DNA of 64,000 bases from Ignelater luminosus (lineage: Eukaryota; Arthropoda; Insecta; Coleoptera; Elateridae): assembly GCA_011009095.1 (NCBI GenBank), contig VTPC01008022.1, positions 1 through 64,000 of the forward strand, given 5' to 3'. Below the pieces are notes generated by a model that saw nothing but the letters and a program-made list of their open reading frames with translations, was not told the DNA's origin and made no database searches. The stretch's first letter is position 1. Every line of letters begins with the position of its first letter. The position numbers were made by a program, and so were the translations under genes. This document shows positions 26,901 to 37,919 of this stretch, piece after piece.

Positions 26901-28566
26901 ATTAATAGAGATACTACCGACATATTGTGAGAACTTCAAACTATTCTCTATGCTTTTTTTTCCTTCTGAATTATTTCACAAAATTTCTATTAGTTCTCGA
27001 TATTTTGGAATTCTCTTCATACATCATGCATCCCCAAAAATTGAAAACTGTTATAATCAGGAAGATATGCCTACCTGTTAGTAGCGATTTTGTTATCACG
27101 TTGGTAATTTGTGGTTAACCTCATTTCTGTCATTAATCTGTCAATCAAAAATGTCTTCCAAAGAAAATGTTATGCAATGGCATAATTAATTAATTATTCT
27201 GTTTTCATGTTAGGTTGTGTGCGCTCATGAATTATACAAAAGATCGGGAAGAACCCAAATGACATTTGCAGATGTAGCAGAAGAAGCATGCAGAAGAGGG
27301 CCAAAATGGAGTAGAAGATTTGGTCCTGTCGCAAGGTATATTTGATTCTGTTAAATTATATAAAGCAATGCTAATTAAAAATTAAAACTGTCTAGGAGAT
27401 TAGTGGACATAGGGATTTTCGTGACGTATTTTGGAACTTGCAGCGCATACACGGTAATAGTAGCGAAGAATTTTGACAAAGTTACTGCTGAATATTGGGG
27501 TCCTTTAGAAATACGATTATATTTATTAATCCTTCTTATTCCACTAATTATATTGTGCTATGTTCCAAATTTGAAATATCTCACTCCTGTATCTATGATT
27601 GCTAATGGTTTCATGGCATTAGGTTTGGGAATTACTTGTTATTATCTTGTAATTGGACTCCCACCTATAGCAGAAAGGAACTTGTCTACAGATATACAGC
27701 TGTTTCCAACCTTCTTTAGTATTACGATCTTTGCTCTGGAAGCTATTGGCGTCGTAAGTTTTAAAAATATCATTACCATTGAATTATGATACTATGGATT
27801 ATTGTTATGTTTAGGTAATGCCGTTGGAGAATAATATGGAAAAACCACAACGATTTATAGGAATATGTGGAATTCTAAATCAAGGAATGGCAGGAGTGAC
27901 GCTTAGTTATATTCTAATCGGTTTCTTGGGTTATCTTAAATTTGGAGATGCTACATTTGCTAATGTAACTTTGAATCTTCCAAAAGATGAATAGTAAGTG
28001 TGTTAATTTTAAACCAATTTATGTGTTATTAACACTATTCTTTTAGTCTTGCACAGGCAGTACAAATCTTAATAGCCTTAGCTATATTCTGCACTTTTGG
28101 TCTCCAATTCTTCATTTGCTTAGAAATCGCGTGGAATGGACTGAAAGATCGTTTTAAGAAGAACGCCACGTTTGCCAATTACGTGCTCAGGACTATAATG
28201 GTAGTGGTAGCAGTTTTAATAGCCATCGCAGTGCCAACTATTGGACCATTTATAAGTTTAATTGGTGCCTTCTGCTTTTCGATATTAGGACTTTTGATCC
28301 CGGTCTTTATAGAAACGATCACGTTTTGGGAAAAAGGATTCGGGCCGTGCAATTGGAAAATATACAAGAACGTAATTGTAGTTGCGACTGGAGTTTTAGC
28401 GCTTATCTTTGGCACGAAATCGGCTTTAGAAGATATTGTTGCAATGTATACGGGAAATCAAACGGAAGTCGTTATGGCTGCACCAAGAGTTAACGTTAGT
28501 GATATACAAACTACTATTACCACCCTCATTGATACTACAACGGAGATGCTTGCAACTGTAAAATAA
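20938..28566 (+). CDS. SLC36-type (pathetic-like) amino-acid transporter, 502 aa, 8 coding exons
   Basis: Exons: 20938-20949, 23015-23088, 25677-25769, 26162-26312, 27214-27335, 27396-27753, 27815-27993, 28047-28566 (TAA). All have GT-AG borders, phases agree throughout, and the total is 503 codons including stop. The first exon begins at 20875 and holds 63 bp of 5' UTR and MSSK. The protein belongs to the amino acid/auxin permease family (Aa_trans). The hallmark first helix SCLGTGILAMPFAFKCAG is in exon 4; later come YVPNLKYLTPVSMIAN, VMPLENNM and FFICLEIAW. About eleven hydrophobic segments are visible, and the length is normal for the family. The expected role is proton-coupled or facilitated uptake of small amino acids at the plasma or lysosomal membrane, linked in insects to TOR signalling and growth (family knowledge). 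An alternative first coding exon lies at 24737. The paralogue at 35182 follows in the same orientation. Confidence 0.92.
24737..24840 (+). CDS. Alternative first coding exon of the SLC36 gene
   Basis: An ATG at 24737 opens 34 codons plus 2 nt, ending at a strong donor (GTAAGT at 24841). The phase is the same as that of the 23015-23088 exon, so it splices in frame to 25677 and gives an N-terminus starting MPLFKNQKTAEVLKES in place of MSSKEKNNMTEM. The resulting protein would be 508 aa. The two N-termini are unrelated in sequence and lie in the cytosolic tail before the first helix. This is the pattern expected from two promoters. No clear acceptor directly precedes the ATG, which fits a transcription-initiating exon. 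Confidence 0.75.
26500..26795. repeat. Structured inverted-repeat (MITE-like) segment in an SLC36 intron
   Basis: Nested inverted repeats inside the intron between 26312 and 27214: TTGACACTTTAT pairs with ATAAAGTGTCAA (about 26548 and 26580), GCGTCTT pairs with AAGACGC (about 26707-26728), and GGGTAAATTGG pairs with CCAATTTTCCC. The outer ends share ttcccaatattt-like sequence in opposite orientation. No coding sequence. Probably a decayed MITE. Confidence 0.5.
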
Positions 28567-29680
28567 TATTGAAATATTATTATTAGGCTTAAAATGTTTA
28601 AATCTGTTGATTCGTTTTTTTTACTAAAGCATTGTTTTTTAATGCTGGATTTAATTTAAGTATTTTTTATAATTATTTTGTAAAAAATCAATTTTTACGA
28701 TATGTTGAGTACGAATGAAAGTGTGAATTACATATCAATATTTGTATAAAATATTTATTTATACACTAGCAGCAGATTAATGTATGCATTTAAATTATAC
28801 ATCCATTTATTAATATTATGTTGTTTCTAGGAGATCAGTTTTAGTAATTATTATTATTTAAGGATTAATTTTTAATATTTATTGTAATCAATGTAAGAGT
28901 GTGATTGTTAGGTTTAATTAAAGAAAAATGATTGTTTAACTTTAACATAAACTTGTATTATGTTAAAATGCTGTGATGTCTTTCATTATTACAGTTATCT
29001 CGTGAGCACGTGTAAAGATAAGAAATCAAAAATAATAAAACTTAATTTAGATTTTTTTAAATTTTGGTTAAAGCCATTACTACAATATAGTTTTTACATA
29101 TGTGACTTGACATAAAAATAGGAACCATCTCTAGAACACAAACGAGGTTATTTTGTATAAAACAAAACGGTACACACTTAAACTTCCATTGCTTTCTAGG
29201 GTTGGAACGCTTTAACACACATTTCAACTTGAGCATTGTCTTGCTCAAGAATAACAAGTGCCTTTTTTATTTATTTAGCAAACTAAGAATTTGTATATTA
29301 TTCACTAATAATTGTTACTTAATATTTGTATATTTTATTCTGTGTAATTTTTGTACATTGGCTCAATCTCAAAAATTAAATTGGGGCAAGTGTGTTGAAG
29401 CTGACAAATTTAAAAAAAGAAATAATTTAAAGTTAAATTAAGCCAAACGATAGGGGACAGGGTAGTATAGATATATCAAGATAAAGAGAATTTTGTTCTT
29501 TTTTTTTGCGATTTCTAATGATATTTTATTTAGTTAAATACATTATAGAAATAATTAGTAAATCCAACGATTTCTTTAATTATTAAAGAAGTTCCTCATA
29601 ATTATGTTTTTGAAAGAAAATACAATAAAAATTTAATAAACACTCTTAAATGTGGCTTTTCTTTCCTTATGCACCTAGAG
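28567..29680. other. 3' UTR and intergenic sequence after the SLC36 gene
   Basis: AT-rich with several near-consensus poly(A) signals, including aataataaaac near 29030. No coding exon is visible. Confidence 0.4.
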
Positions 29681-29684
29681 GCCT

Positions 29685-30310
29685 GCACGGGTTTTTTAGT
29701 CGGGCCTTTACGCAGCTCGGGTTCGGGTCGCACCGGGCCTCAGTTTAAAAATATCAAGCCTACGTCCTACTGTCGAGATGTTGAAGCCTCTCCTGTCTGA
29801 CTGTTCAGATTTTTTGGACTTCTTGGTCCTTCGGGCTTCTAGGATCTGTCACGCAGTTCAGATCTTTAGGACTATTGGACACTTCGGGCGCATCTATTGG
29901 TCCGTTTGGATCTTTCAGGCTTGTCGGGCGTTTTTGAATTTCTCGGGTCTGTCTGACTGTTTGGATCTTTTGGGCCTGTCCAGCATTTTGGGCTTGAAAC
30001 CTCTCGCCCTGGGTCATACGAGTCTGTCCGGCTGTTCGGGTTTTTTGGACTTCTTAACCCTTCGAACTTCTCCGGTCTGTCTGTTGGATCTTTAGGTCTT
30101 GTTGGAACATTCTGACCTCTTCTGTTATCTGGTCTACGGGGCGTTTCAATTGATCAGGTCTATCTGGCCTTTTGGACTTCTCGGCCCTCCGGGCTTCTCT
30201 GTCGGACTTTTTGGGCCTGTGGGGCCGATCAAAAAGTTACCGGTTTTTTGCGGACCGCGTCAAATTTGTTCCCAGTCGGACCGGGCCTGAATTCTCGGCC
30301 CCTTCACGGC
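29685..30310 (+). repeat. GC-rich degenerate minisatellite (copy 1, + orientation)
   Basis: About 620 bp built from degenerate units of roughly 10-12 bp such as ttttggacttctcgggc and tcgggcctgt. The distal end (about 30225-30310: aaaaagttaccggttttttg, gcgtcaaatttg, cggaccgggcctg) matches the reverse complement of 37920-38010 closely, so the two are copies of one element. The open frames inside (Phe/Leu/Ser/Gly-rich) are products of the repeat and should not be annotated as genes. The base composition is far from the AT-rich surroundings. Confidence 0.8.
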
Positions 30311-30830
30311 TCTACACGCGCCATTACAGTCAATCTAAGATTAACAACTCGTGCTTTATTTTATGTAGACTCAATGCTCGCAGATGCAACTTCTTCGGAA
30401 TTCTGTAGTAGTATGAAAGACGGGATGCTGGATTTATTGAAATCTATCGCAATTGCACATGTACTCCAGTTAGAAAAATAGCGCTACGTAAGCTGTTGTA
30501 ATTAGAATGGTAACTGTTGTACCACTTTTAAAATATCAAAATTATGCCGTATTCGCATTAGCTCTCTTGAGAAGGTTATTGAAGCGCGTAGTCCGCAAAT
30601 ATTGCCGTTTCTTCTCTAAGAAGATTAAAAGAAGAACGCTATAACGCGACAAGGTCAAGAGTCTTAGGTCCTAAAAAACATATCTCAAAATGTCCACATT
30701 ACATCAACCTCTCAAAATCCTCGAAGAAACGAAGTCATCGTTGCAGTTTTCGTTATCGGGAATGTGTTAGGATTTGTGTTCACGGTATCGGGCATGTGCG
30801 CGTTTATGTGAACTGCTATAAAACAATTAT

Positions 30831-30930
30831 ATGGTGCGAGTGCAAAATGCTGTGCATTTGGTAACAATAGGGATCTCAGTGTGCGCCCGTTTGAAATTTT
30901 GTAAAAGGCGTTGGTGTCAGCGTGACGTCG
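30831..30930 (+). pseudogene. Possible THAP-domain relic
   Basis: Read with two or three small indels, the sequence from the ATG at 30831 shows the zinc-coordinating start of a THAP domain (KCCAFG followed by NNR), then Phe and a Lys/Arg/Trp cluster at about 30900-30920. THAP domains occur in P-element-type transposases and in many insect DNA-binding proteins. No intact frame exists. It is too short and broken for a firm call and lies within a repeat-dense block. Confidence 0.3.
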
Positions 30931-32364
30931 GGTGCACGGACATTCTCTTAAGGACAGTTAAGAATTTCCGGTACTTAGTGTTAAGCAATGTATGCCGCCC
31001 TTTGTAGGAATCGATGCCATATGTGTAAGGGACGAAAAAATAGGCGTGCACAGTGGACAGAAATGCAAGTGGGCAGCTTTGTTTAGATGGTTAATTTTAG
31101 TTTTTCAGTAGTTTTTAAGACATAGTTGGTTAAAAGACGCAGGACGAACAAGTCCAGTTCGCTGTAATCTTCTTTGTAATAGTTTGAAAATAAATGTAAA
31201 TAGTTTAAAAAGGAAAAGTTTTTTATGTATCAAAAATACTGAACAAAAGTTTTAAGAAATTCATCAGAATGGAATCCACAAATAGTTCATCAAGATAGCA
31301 CCAAGATAAATATCTCTAGCCGATAAAGCACTGGTTTGAAACTTATGCCGTTACCAACTAAAATACCGACAATAAAAACAAAGTAGCATAGTCCCGAACT
31401 TTAATATCAGAACGTCTAGGGGCTAGCCTCTCAGTGCCATACAACGCCTTCCATTAGAAATCCGTTGAAAAAAGTTGCAATAGCAATAAGTTATAACGTC
31501 CCTCAAATATTCTATCCTTGATGTCTCGTCTCGTGGTTGCTATTCCAAGAGGAAGCCTCAGTAACGATTCTCACGTCTCTTCCCCAACACCTAACTTACT
31601 CAGATTTAATTCTGACATGGCACTATTTTTGATAGTGATCTATCTCATAAAAACCACCAGCTGAGTGTTTTCGTGGTCACACTCCCAAGTCCTCACACCC
31701 TGTTTTTCGTTATTCTCTCGCATTATCTGAGATATTGATTTTAATATCTTCATCAAAGGTCACCACTTAGAAGAGGTAGCTTGATCAGTCAAGCAGGCCC
31801 ATTGTGACAAGTGTTTTAAGTTTGATCACCAAACCACCAACTGTCAGCCAAGTATGGCAACTCAGAGAAAACTATGTAGCCTTCTCCGTCAAACACGCTA
31901 ACGGATTTCTCGCCTTTCTTAATTCTACCCCCGATCCTAACAAATTCCATGTATTGTGTGCAACTTTGTCCTTTTCTTTATCACTTCTATTTTGAACCTC
32001 TTTACCATTAAAGACGCCTAAAAAAATTCCGCAAAATATCCTAGCGCCAATCCTCATCTAGAGATTTTTTACGTAATTCATAATTTCGAACTAATAATCT
32101 ATTGGTTATTTAGTGTCTAAGTATGAGTATCTAGAGCAGATTCCCAGCGTTTCTTCCAGAATGTCCCGGATTGTTCTCAGAATTTACAGACATTAAAAAA
32201 ACCCATAGTCCATAACTACGATTTGCAACTTTACAAGTTAGTAAATTGTAGGCGTAATACTTTCTGTTTGACCAGTGTAGTGCACAAGGCAGGGTTGGCG
32301 CAACCACAAATGAGGCAATGTATTCGCAGCTAATCGGCCTAGTTAGCTCTATTGGGTTGCGGGC
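30931..32364. other. Repeat-block interval without recognised genes
   Basis: GC-richer than average for the window, with short open frames at 31804-31995 (+) and 31872-32057 (-), neither of which resembles a protein I know. Probably decayed transposon sequence. Confidence 0.4.
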
Positions 32365-32786
32365 ATCTCCCGGCGGCCTTTCCCCGGCATGAACTTCTCC
32401 CGGCACGGAATTCTCCCGGTACGGATCTCTTCCGGCACGGATATTTCCCGACATACACGTAAAATTGGGGTTTCAACCATGCTTAGTCCACAACATCATG
32501 TAGCAACGTAATATTGAGGTGGTTATAACCTTTAACCTAACTTCTATCCTAACCTCTCACCTAACCTTTAACCGATCATCTAACAAGCTCTCTCGCTGAT
32601 GACTGGTTATAACCAGCGCAACATTATGTTACTACATGATATTGTGGACTAAGCATAGTCGAAACCCCAATTCTACGTGTATACCGGTAAATATCCGTGC
32701 CGGGAGAAATCCACGCCGGGTGATATACTCGTCGGGAAAATTCCGTGCCGGAAAAAGTCCATGCCGGTGAAAGGCCGCCGGGAGAT
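32365..32786. mobile_element. GC-rich foldback element with minisatellite arms
   Basis: The left arm 32365-32530 and right arm 32605-32786 are reverse complements over most of their length; for example caacatcatgtagcaacgta at the left pairs with the tacatgatattgtgg region at the right, and both arms end inward in ggttataacc. The outer part of each arm is made of about 15-bp units of the form TTCTCCCGGCACGGA. The roughly 75-bp centre is CCTAACC-rich. No ORF of note. The architecture resembles foldback-type (FB/Galileo-like) non-autonomous transposons. Confidence 0.75.
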
Positions 32787-33074
32787 GTACCTGCCGGGAG
32801 AAATCCGCTGAGAGCTGCCCGGTTCTCGCTCTATTACGCCACAAAGCCATCTAGAACTTCCAGATGTTTGGCTCTTATTATTCGACACCAATGATTCCTT
32901 ACCTACATGACTGAAGAATCTAAGTTTTCACTTAAAACATCTCTCCTGCCCCTTGTAAACCTAGCCTAGCCTAAAAATAGCCGAATTCCACTTTCCAACT
33001 ACCACTAGCGGTATGAAAACAAACCGATAACGTAGTACACTGTATACATACCAAAACTGATATTAAAACGTTCA

Positions 33075-33608
33075 ACTTGCTGGTACAGACATTTTGCCAT
33101 AGGTCTAGAATTGATAATAACGGAGTTAGAACAAAAACTCGAAAAATGTCCAGTTCAACGGTTTACACACAATCGTTTGGAAGGTGTTAAAGCTATTCGT
33201 TTAATATTTCGTATTTTTGTATGATTCGGTCTTTAAATTAGAACATTTCTTTAGAACAACCTGTAAAACCGGAAACGACAACTGCTTTGATTTGTTAAAA
33301 GACACTATTTCTTTTTTATTGCTTCAATCGACAGCCCATAAGGCTGATAGGTACAAAAGTATAAGGGTATTACGGGTCTAAAATTGATAATAAGGAAATT
33401 AGAACAAAAAATTAGAAACTGTCCCGTTTAACCGTCTACACGTGAATGTTTTAAAACCATCGAAACTGCTGAGCTAATATTTGGTATTTTAGTACAATTC
33501 GACCTTTAGACTGCAAACTTAAAATTAGACGTTTTTTAGACCAACCTGTCAAACAGGAAGCGATGTCGAGCTTTATTTGTTCGATAAGGCTACTACTTTT
33601 TGTTGACC
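33075..33608 (+). repeat. Two tandem copies of an approximately 275-bp repeat
   Basis: Anchor motif gtctaRAATTGATAATAA at 33103 and again at 33376, each followed by gaacaaaaaa, tgtcc, a 'tagaacaacctgt'-type block and 'cagcccataaggct'-type sequence. Spacing is about 273 bp. A third copy resumes at 34287 after an inserted element. Confidence 0.7.
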
Positions 33609-34286
33609 GTGTTTTTTAAGTGCACGAGCAAGTGTTCGGGTACTCGAACACGGAAAATAGCGTTTTTTAATGTGATCGGAACTCGTTGATAGGTGTTTTA
33701 ATACTAGCATCAACGTTCGAACAAGCTGTGCGAACACGATTTTCATGCACCATGTAGAGAGGAGGTGCATGAGAACAGAACTGAAAACCTAACCTCATAA
33801 AATTACTTGCAATTATTATTATTGTTACAGTCATCTCGTAATGCAGTGCAACCACATATCATAAAATGGATATTGTGTATTATAAATGTCATTATTGTAA
33901 AAATAATCAACTGTTATGGGAAGATATAGCAGATCATCCACGTTTTCAATCACAAATAGATAATAAAGATTAATAATATAGAAATAAATCGTTTTACAGT
34001 GATTTCAAAAATCATGTCAAAAATGTTTTTTGTGTAACTAGTAATAATGTAGAAAGGATTAATAAATGGATTTTACAGCAATTATCAAAGCAATAATATC
34101 AATCTCCATTATATTTTATTGCGCTGCTGAAATGTTATAATTTACAAAAGCCAATATCGAATACTAAAATAAACATCTGTCAAGTGTCAACCGTTTTTTA
34201 ATTTATTTGTTCGAACATTTGTTTAGAACATAATATTCAGTGTTCGGTAAAACCTTGCTCGAACATACGGTGCAATTTAAAAACAC
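33609..34286. mobile_element. MITE inserted in the tandem repeat
   Basis: A 678-bp segment begins GTGTTTTTTAAGTGCACGAG and ends in the inverted counterpart (gaacatacggtgcaatttaaaaacac). The ends share GTGTTTTTTAA, TGCAC and GAGCAAG in opposite orientation. It interrupts the third copy of the 275-bp repeat, which supports insertion. It holds a 35-codon ORF at about 33867 with a CxxC pair, not recognised. The superfamily is undetermined and no clear target-site duplication was seen. Confidence 0.55.
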
Positions 34287-34645
34287 GGCCAATATTGCTC
34301 CAATTGGCATTCCATAAGGTTCGCGACACAAAAGCATCAGGGTCTCCTTGGTTTAAAATTGATAATGACGAAATTAGAACAAAAAATCGAAAAATGTCCA
34401 GTTTAACGCTCTAACGCGATTGTTTGGGAACCGTTAAAGCTATAGGCTAAAAGTTAGTGTTCTGGTGCAATTCGACTTCCAGACTGTAAAAACGAAGTGA
34501 CTTGCGGTTTGGCAGGCTGTTTTAAAAAATGTTCTAATTTTATCTTTGCAGTCTAGAAATCGGATTCTACTAGAACATCAAATTCCGGTTTAGTAGCTTT
34601 AACGTTTTTCGAATAACCGCGTTCAACAGGATACCCTGTATGATT
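34287..34645 (+). repeat. Third copy of the 275-bp repeat plus partial inverted copy
   Basis: The anchor motif recurs at 34351. From about 34520 the sequence turns back on itself: tgttctaattttatctttgcagtc and agctttaacg are reverse complements of preceding motifs, and the inverted part ends at gataccctgtatg near 34635. Confidence 0.6.
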
Positions 34646-35181
34646 TCAATGCGTCCTGATAGACTTTTTTCGGAGCTTTGAGTTTTGTCAAGACACTATT
34701 CTACTTTGTTTAAATTTTATTCACCAAGACGAAGACTCAAAATAGCCATTCACTAGGCTAAAGTCTATATAAAAAGTGAACTTGCAAACTAAACAAAGGA
34801 CAATGTAATATCTACTGTGGAATTTTGTTAAGACCTGATGAGTTCATAATCGTGTGTAATACGCTTTTTATCTTTCATTCACTCCAAATTGTGTTTTATT
34901 GTCGCTGTTAATTATCAGCAATTAAAATTAACACTGTTTTAAGTATATAACACACACATTAAGCATTATTAAAGAGATCTAATTATCGTGATGTTAAAAC
35001 AAAGCTAATAAATACGTAGAAAAACAATCTTTTCATTTTTTTTATTTAACAAAAGAATTTGTAGTAACTAGTAATAATCTGTTGATTTAGAAATTCTACA
35101 GAAAAAAAATGCAAAGGCAAGTAATAGATTAATGAAAAAAAATAAAAATCAAAGAAATGTTTAAGAAAATTAAATTTTTAG
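34646..35181. other. Upstream region of the SLC36 paralogue
   Basis: AT-rich. I searched it for the counterpart of the 93-nt N-terminal exon of the first copy and saw none. The sequence just before 35182 is a good acceptor (ttttag). Confidence 0.4.
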
Positions 35182-36789
35182 CGAATTTTCCACTCTTATG
35201 AATTTCATAAAGTCTTGTTTGGGAACTGGAATTTTAGTAATGCCGTTTGCATTCAAAAATGCTGGGTTACTTGTAGGAACAATTGGTACAATTATAATTG
35301 CTGCGATTTGCACACATTGTGTTTATGTGTTGGTAAGTAGTAAAAAAACTAGTGTTTCTCATTATATGATAAATATTAATTTTATCTCAGGTTGCTTCTG
35401 CACATGAATTATGCGTGAGATCAGGAAAGGCTAAACTGACTTATGCGGATGTAGCAGAACAAGCTTGTTTGAGAGGTCCACCGTGTTGCTATAAATACCA
35501 TCAGGTAGCAAGGTAAACAAAAGTTTTCTGTCCTTATTTATAACTAAAAGCTATAAAGCTCAACACAAATTCTGGCGCCCAACGGTGGAGGTATTTTTTG
35601 TACACAGTCTAAATTTGTAAATGATGATGCGTAACAGAAAATCAAATTAGAATAAATGACATAAACGGATAGATACAACAGAAGCGCCATCCAAAGCCAA
35701 CAATTTTCTAACTGATTTTGTTTTAGAAAAATTGTCAATGTGGGAATATTTACAACTTACTTTACGGTATGCTGTCTGTACGTAGTGGTTGTAGCACTCA
35801 GCATTAGACAATTCGTCATTTATTACTACAGCTCAGTAGATCCAAGAATTTGTATAGCAGTTCTGTTTATACCGTTTTTGCTTCTGAGTTACGTTCCCAA
35901 TTTGAAATATCTTACGCCCGTTTGTATAATGGCAAATGTATTTATGGGAAGTGCACTTGGGATCACCATGTACTACCTGGTAACAGATCTTCCCTCTATA
36001 GATCAAGCAGAATTAGTAGCTGACGTGTCAACGTATCCAATTTTCTTCTGCAGTACTGTATTTGCGTTGCAAGCTATTGGCTGTGTAAATTTTCACGGTG
36101 AAATCATTTATAAGATTGTATTAACATCTCCGATTCTAGGTAATGCCGTTAGAGAACAACATGAAAAATCCAAAGAGACTTATAACTCCTTTTGGGGTTT
36201 TAAATCAAGCTATGGTTATCATAACTGTCTTGCATATTCTTTTGGGTTTTCTAGGTTATCTACGCTATGGCGATACAACCGAAGCAAGTATAATATTAAA
36301 TCTACCCATAAACCATATGTGAGTACAATTTGTTTATTTAAAATGAGCAAACTCTCTTTATCTTCTATTGGTAATAGACTAGCAAGAATCGCACAACTGT
36401 TAATTGGTTTTTCCGTATTCGGCGCATTTGGTATCCAATTCTTCATCTGCTTACAAATTGCTTGGGATAGCATCAAACATCGCTACAAGGATAACCCGAC
36501 TTTAGCAAATTATCTGTTAAGGACAGTAATGGTCGCTTTAGCAGTTACAGTAGCGTTACTAGCACCAAATATAGAAGCACTCGCAAGTCTAATAGGAGCT
36601 TTCTTTTTTTCCATAACTGGAATTATGATACCCATTTTTATAGAGATGATTACATTTTGGGAAAAAGGTTTTGGAAGGTACAATTGGATATTAGTTAAAA
36701 GCATGTTTATATTGATTGTAGGAAGTCTAGCACTTATTTTAGGAACGAAAGATTCTATAATAGCAATAATAGATTTGTATCAAACTTAA
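35182..36789 (+). CDS. Tandem SLC36-type transporter paralogue, N-terminal exons not found
   Basis: Exons: 35182-35332, 35391-35512, 35727-36084, 36140-36318, 36378-36789 (TAA). The first four internal exons have exactly the lengths (151, 122, 358, 179 nt) and phases of their counterparts in the gene at 20938-28566. Shared motifs include SCLGTGILVMPFAFKNAG, YVPNLKYLTPVCIMAN, VMPLENNM and FFICLQIAW. The long open frame 35740-36789 is misleading because it reads through two short introns (36085-36139 and 36319-36377). The C-terminus is shorter than in the first copy and lacks its Thr-rich tail. The family role is amino-acid transport. The exon at 35182 enters in phase 2, so an upstream coding exon is required; if none exists the gene is a 5'-truncated duplicate. 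No internal stop or frameshift is seen, which favours function. Confidence 0.85.
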
Positions 36790-37082
36790 TAAAATCATCT
36801 GACTCTAATCTTTATTTCTTATAAAGATGGCGACACAAAGTAATAAATCTTGTTGTGTCATGGTGACAGAAGTCAGATTACGATTTAATTCTTAAAAGTC
36901 AAAAGTGTGAGTGTGGTCATTTAATAATCGGCTTAAATTATTAATCCAGCAGAAGTGACTTTTGTCTCCAAAACACAATAAAACAATATTCACTTCGTAG
37001 AAATGCTTGTTGCTATGATATTATAAAAAACATAATGATAAAATTTCATTGATGTGACATTCGTGGACTTAAATCTACCAAA

Positions 37083-37314
37083 ATGATAGCAGCACTACAT
37101 ACTGCCGTAGACAAAGCACTTAACCAAGGAAAATGTGTTTCCGGTGTCTTTTTAGACATCGAACGTGCCTATGACAAGGTCTGGCACGCGGGGCTTTTTT
37201 AAAAAGCTTCTTAACGCCCAAGTTCTTGCAAACTTCGTCAGAATCATCAACAGTTTCTTATCCCATTGTCAACACAGAGTGCGAGTAGAAGGCAATTTCT
37301 CTAATCCCTTTAGA
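37083..37314 (+). pseudogene. Non-LTR retrotransposon reverse-transcriptase fragment (jockey-like)
   Basis: The frame from 37083 encodes part of a reverse transcriptase palm, with VFLDIERAYDKVWHAGL, the motif-A block of jockey-clade elements. A 1-nt frameshift at about 37198 moves the reading to the next frame, which continues with KKLLNAQVLANFVRIINSF and RVRVEGNFSNPFR. Only about 75 residues survive and both ends are lost, so it is a dead 5'- and 3'-truncated copy. Confidence 0.8.
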
Positions 37315-37919
37315 AATCAAGTAAATCTTGAATCGTAAAATTGTTCTTTCTTTTCTAGAGAATAATAGTACTCAGACGTCATAATTTAGAAAAGCCTAAT
37401 AACAAAAGCAGGGCCGTGGGAACCATCAACATGCAGGATGTAACATTTGAATTTACTTCTCTTAATATTACAAGTTTGCCAAAAGACCCGTCTAGTTGCA
37501 TTATAATCAATCGATTATTGTTATTGTAGCCCATTGAGCAAGTTACCATTTAAGAGCAAGCTACTTACAGAGTGTATCGCGAGCTACCCTGTCTCCGACC
37601 TGCCGAGCTAGCCAAGCGGCATGTCAAAACTAATTCCCGTTTTTCCCGTAACAGTAGCTTACACAAATCAATACTCTGCGTTCACTGCAGTGTCTATTTA
37701 AAAACGTTAGAATAACAAAGACACAAATAGTTAGTTTTCGTGCTTAGAATTCCTACGATAATCTCCTAGACTTATGTATTCAACAAGTGAAGTTTATAAT
37801 TTTATTTATGTCACCTATTGATCTCATTCGTGTTCAGCAGCACTCAGTGGATTCAACGGTTGACTCCCAGCGGTAGTTACGCTGACACTGCTGAGTAGCA
37901 TTGCAATTGCAGCTACAGC
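37315..37919. other. Interval of probable decayed repeats
   Basis: Mixed composition. No coding exon recognised between the reverse-transcriptase fragment and the minisatellite. Confidence 0.3.

Noticed and set aside
29778..30481. Overlapping open frames of 60-105 codons on both strands
   Set aside because: They are produced by the GC-rich minisatellite, with biased repetitive composition and no known domain.
32533..32575. Interstitial telomere repeat (CCTAA)n
   Set aside because: The CCTAACC-like units are irregular and lie in the spacer of the foldback element, so a true telomeric array is not supported.
35740..36789. 349-codon open frame as the SLC36 paralogue's protein
   Set aside because: It reads through two short introns (36085-36139 and 36319-36377) whose removal restores the conserved VMPLENNM and LGFLGYLRYGD segments and the paralogue's exon lengths.
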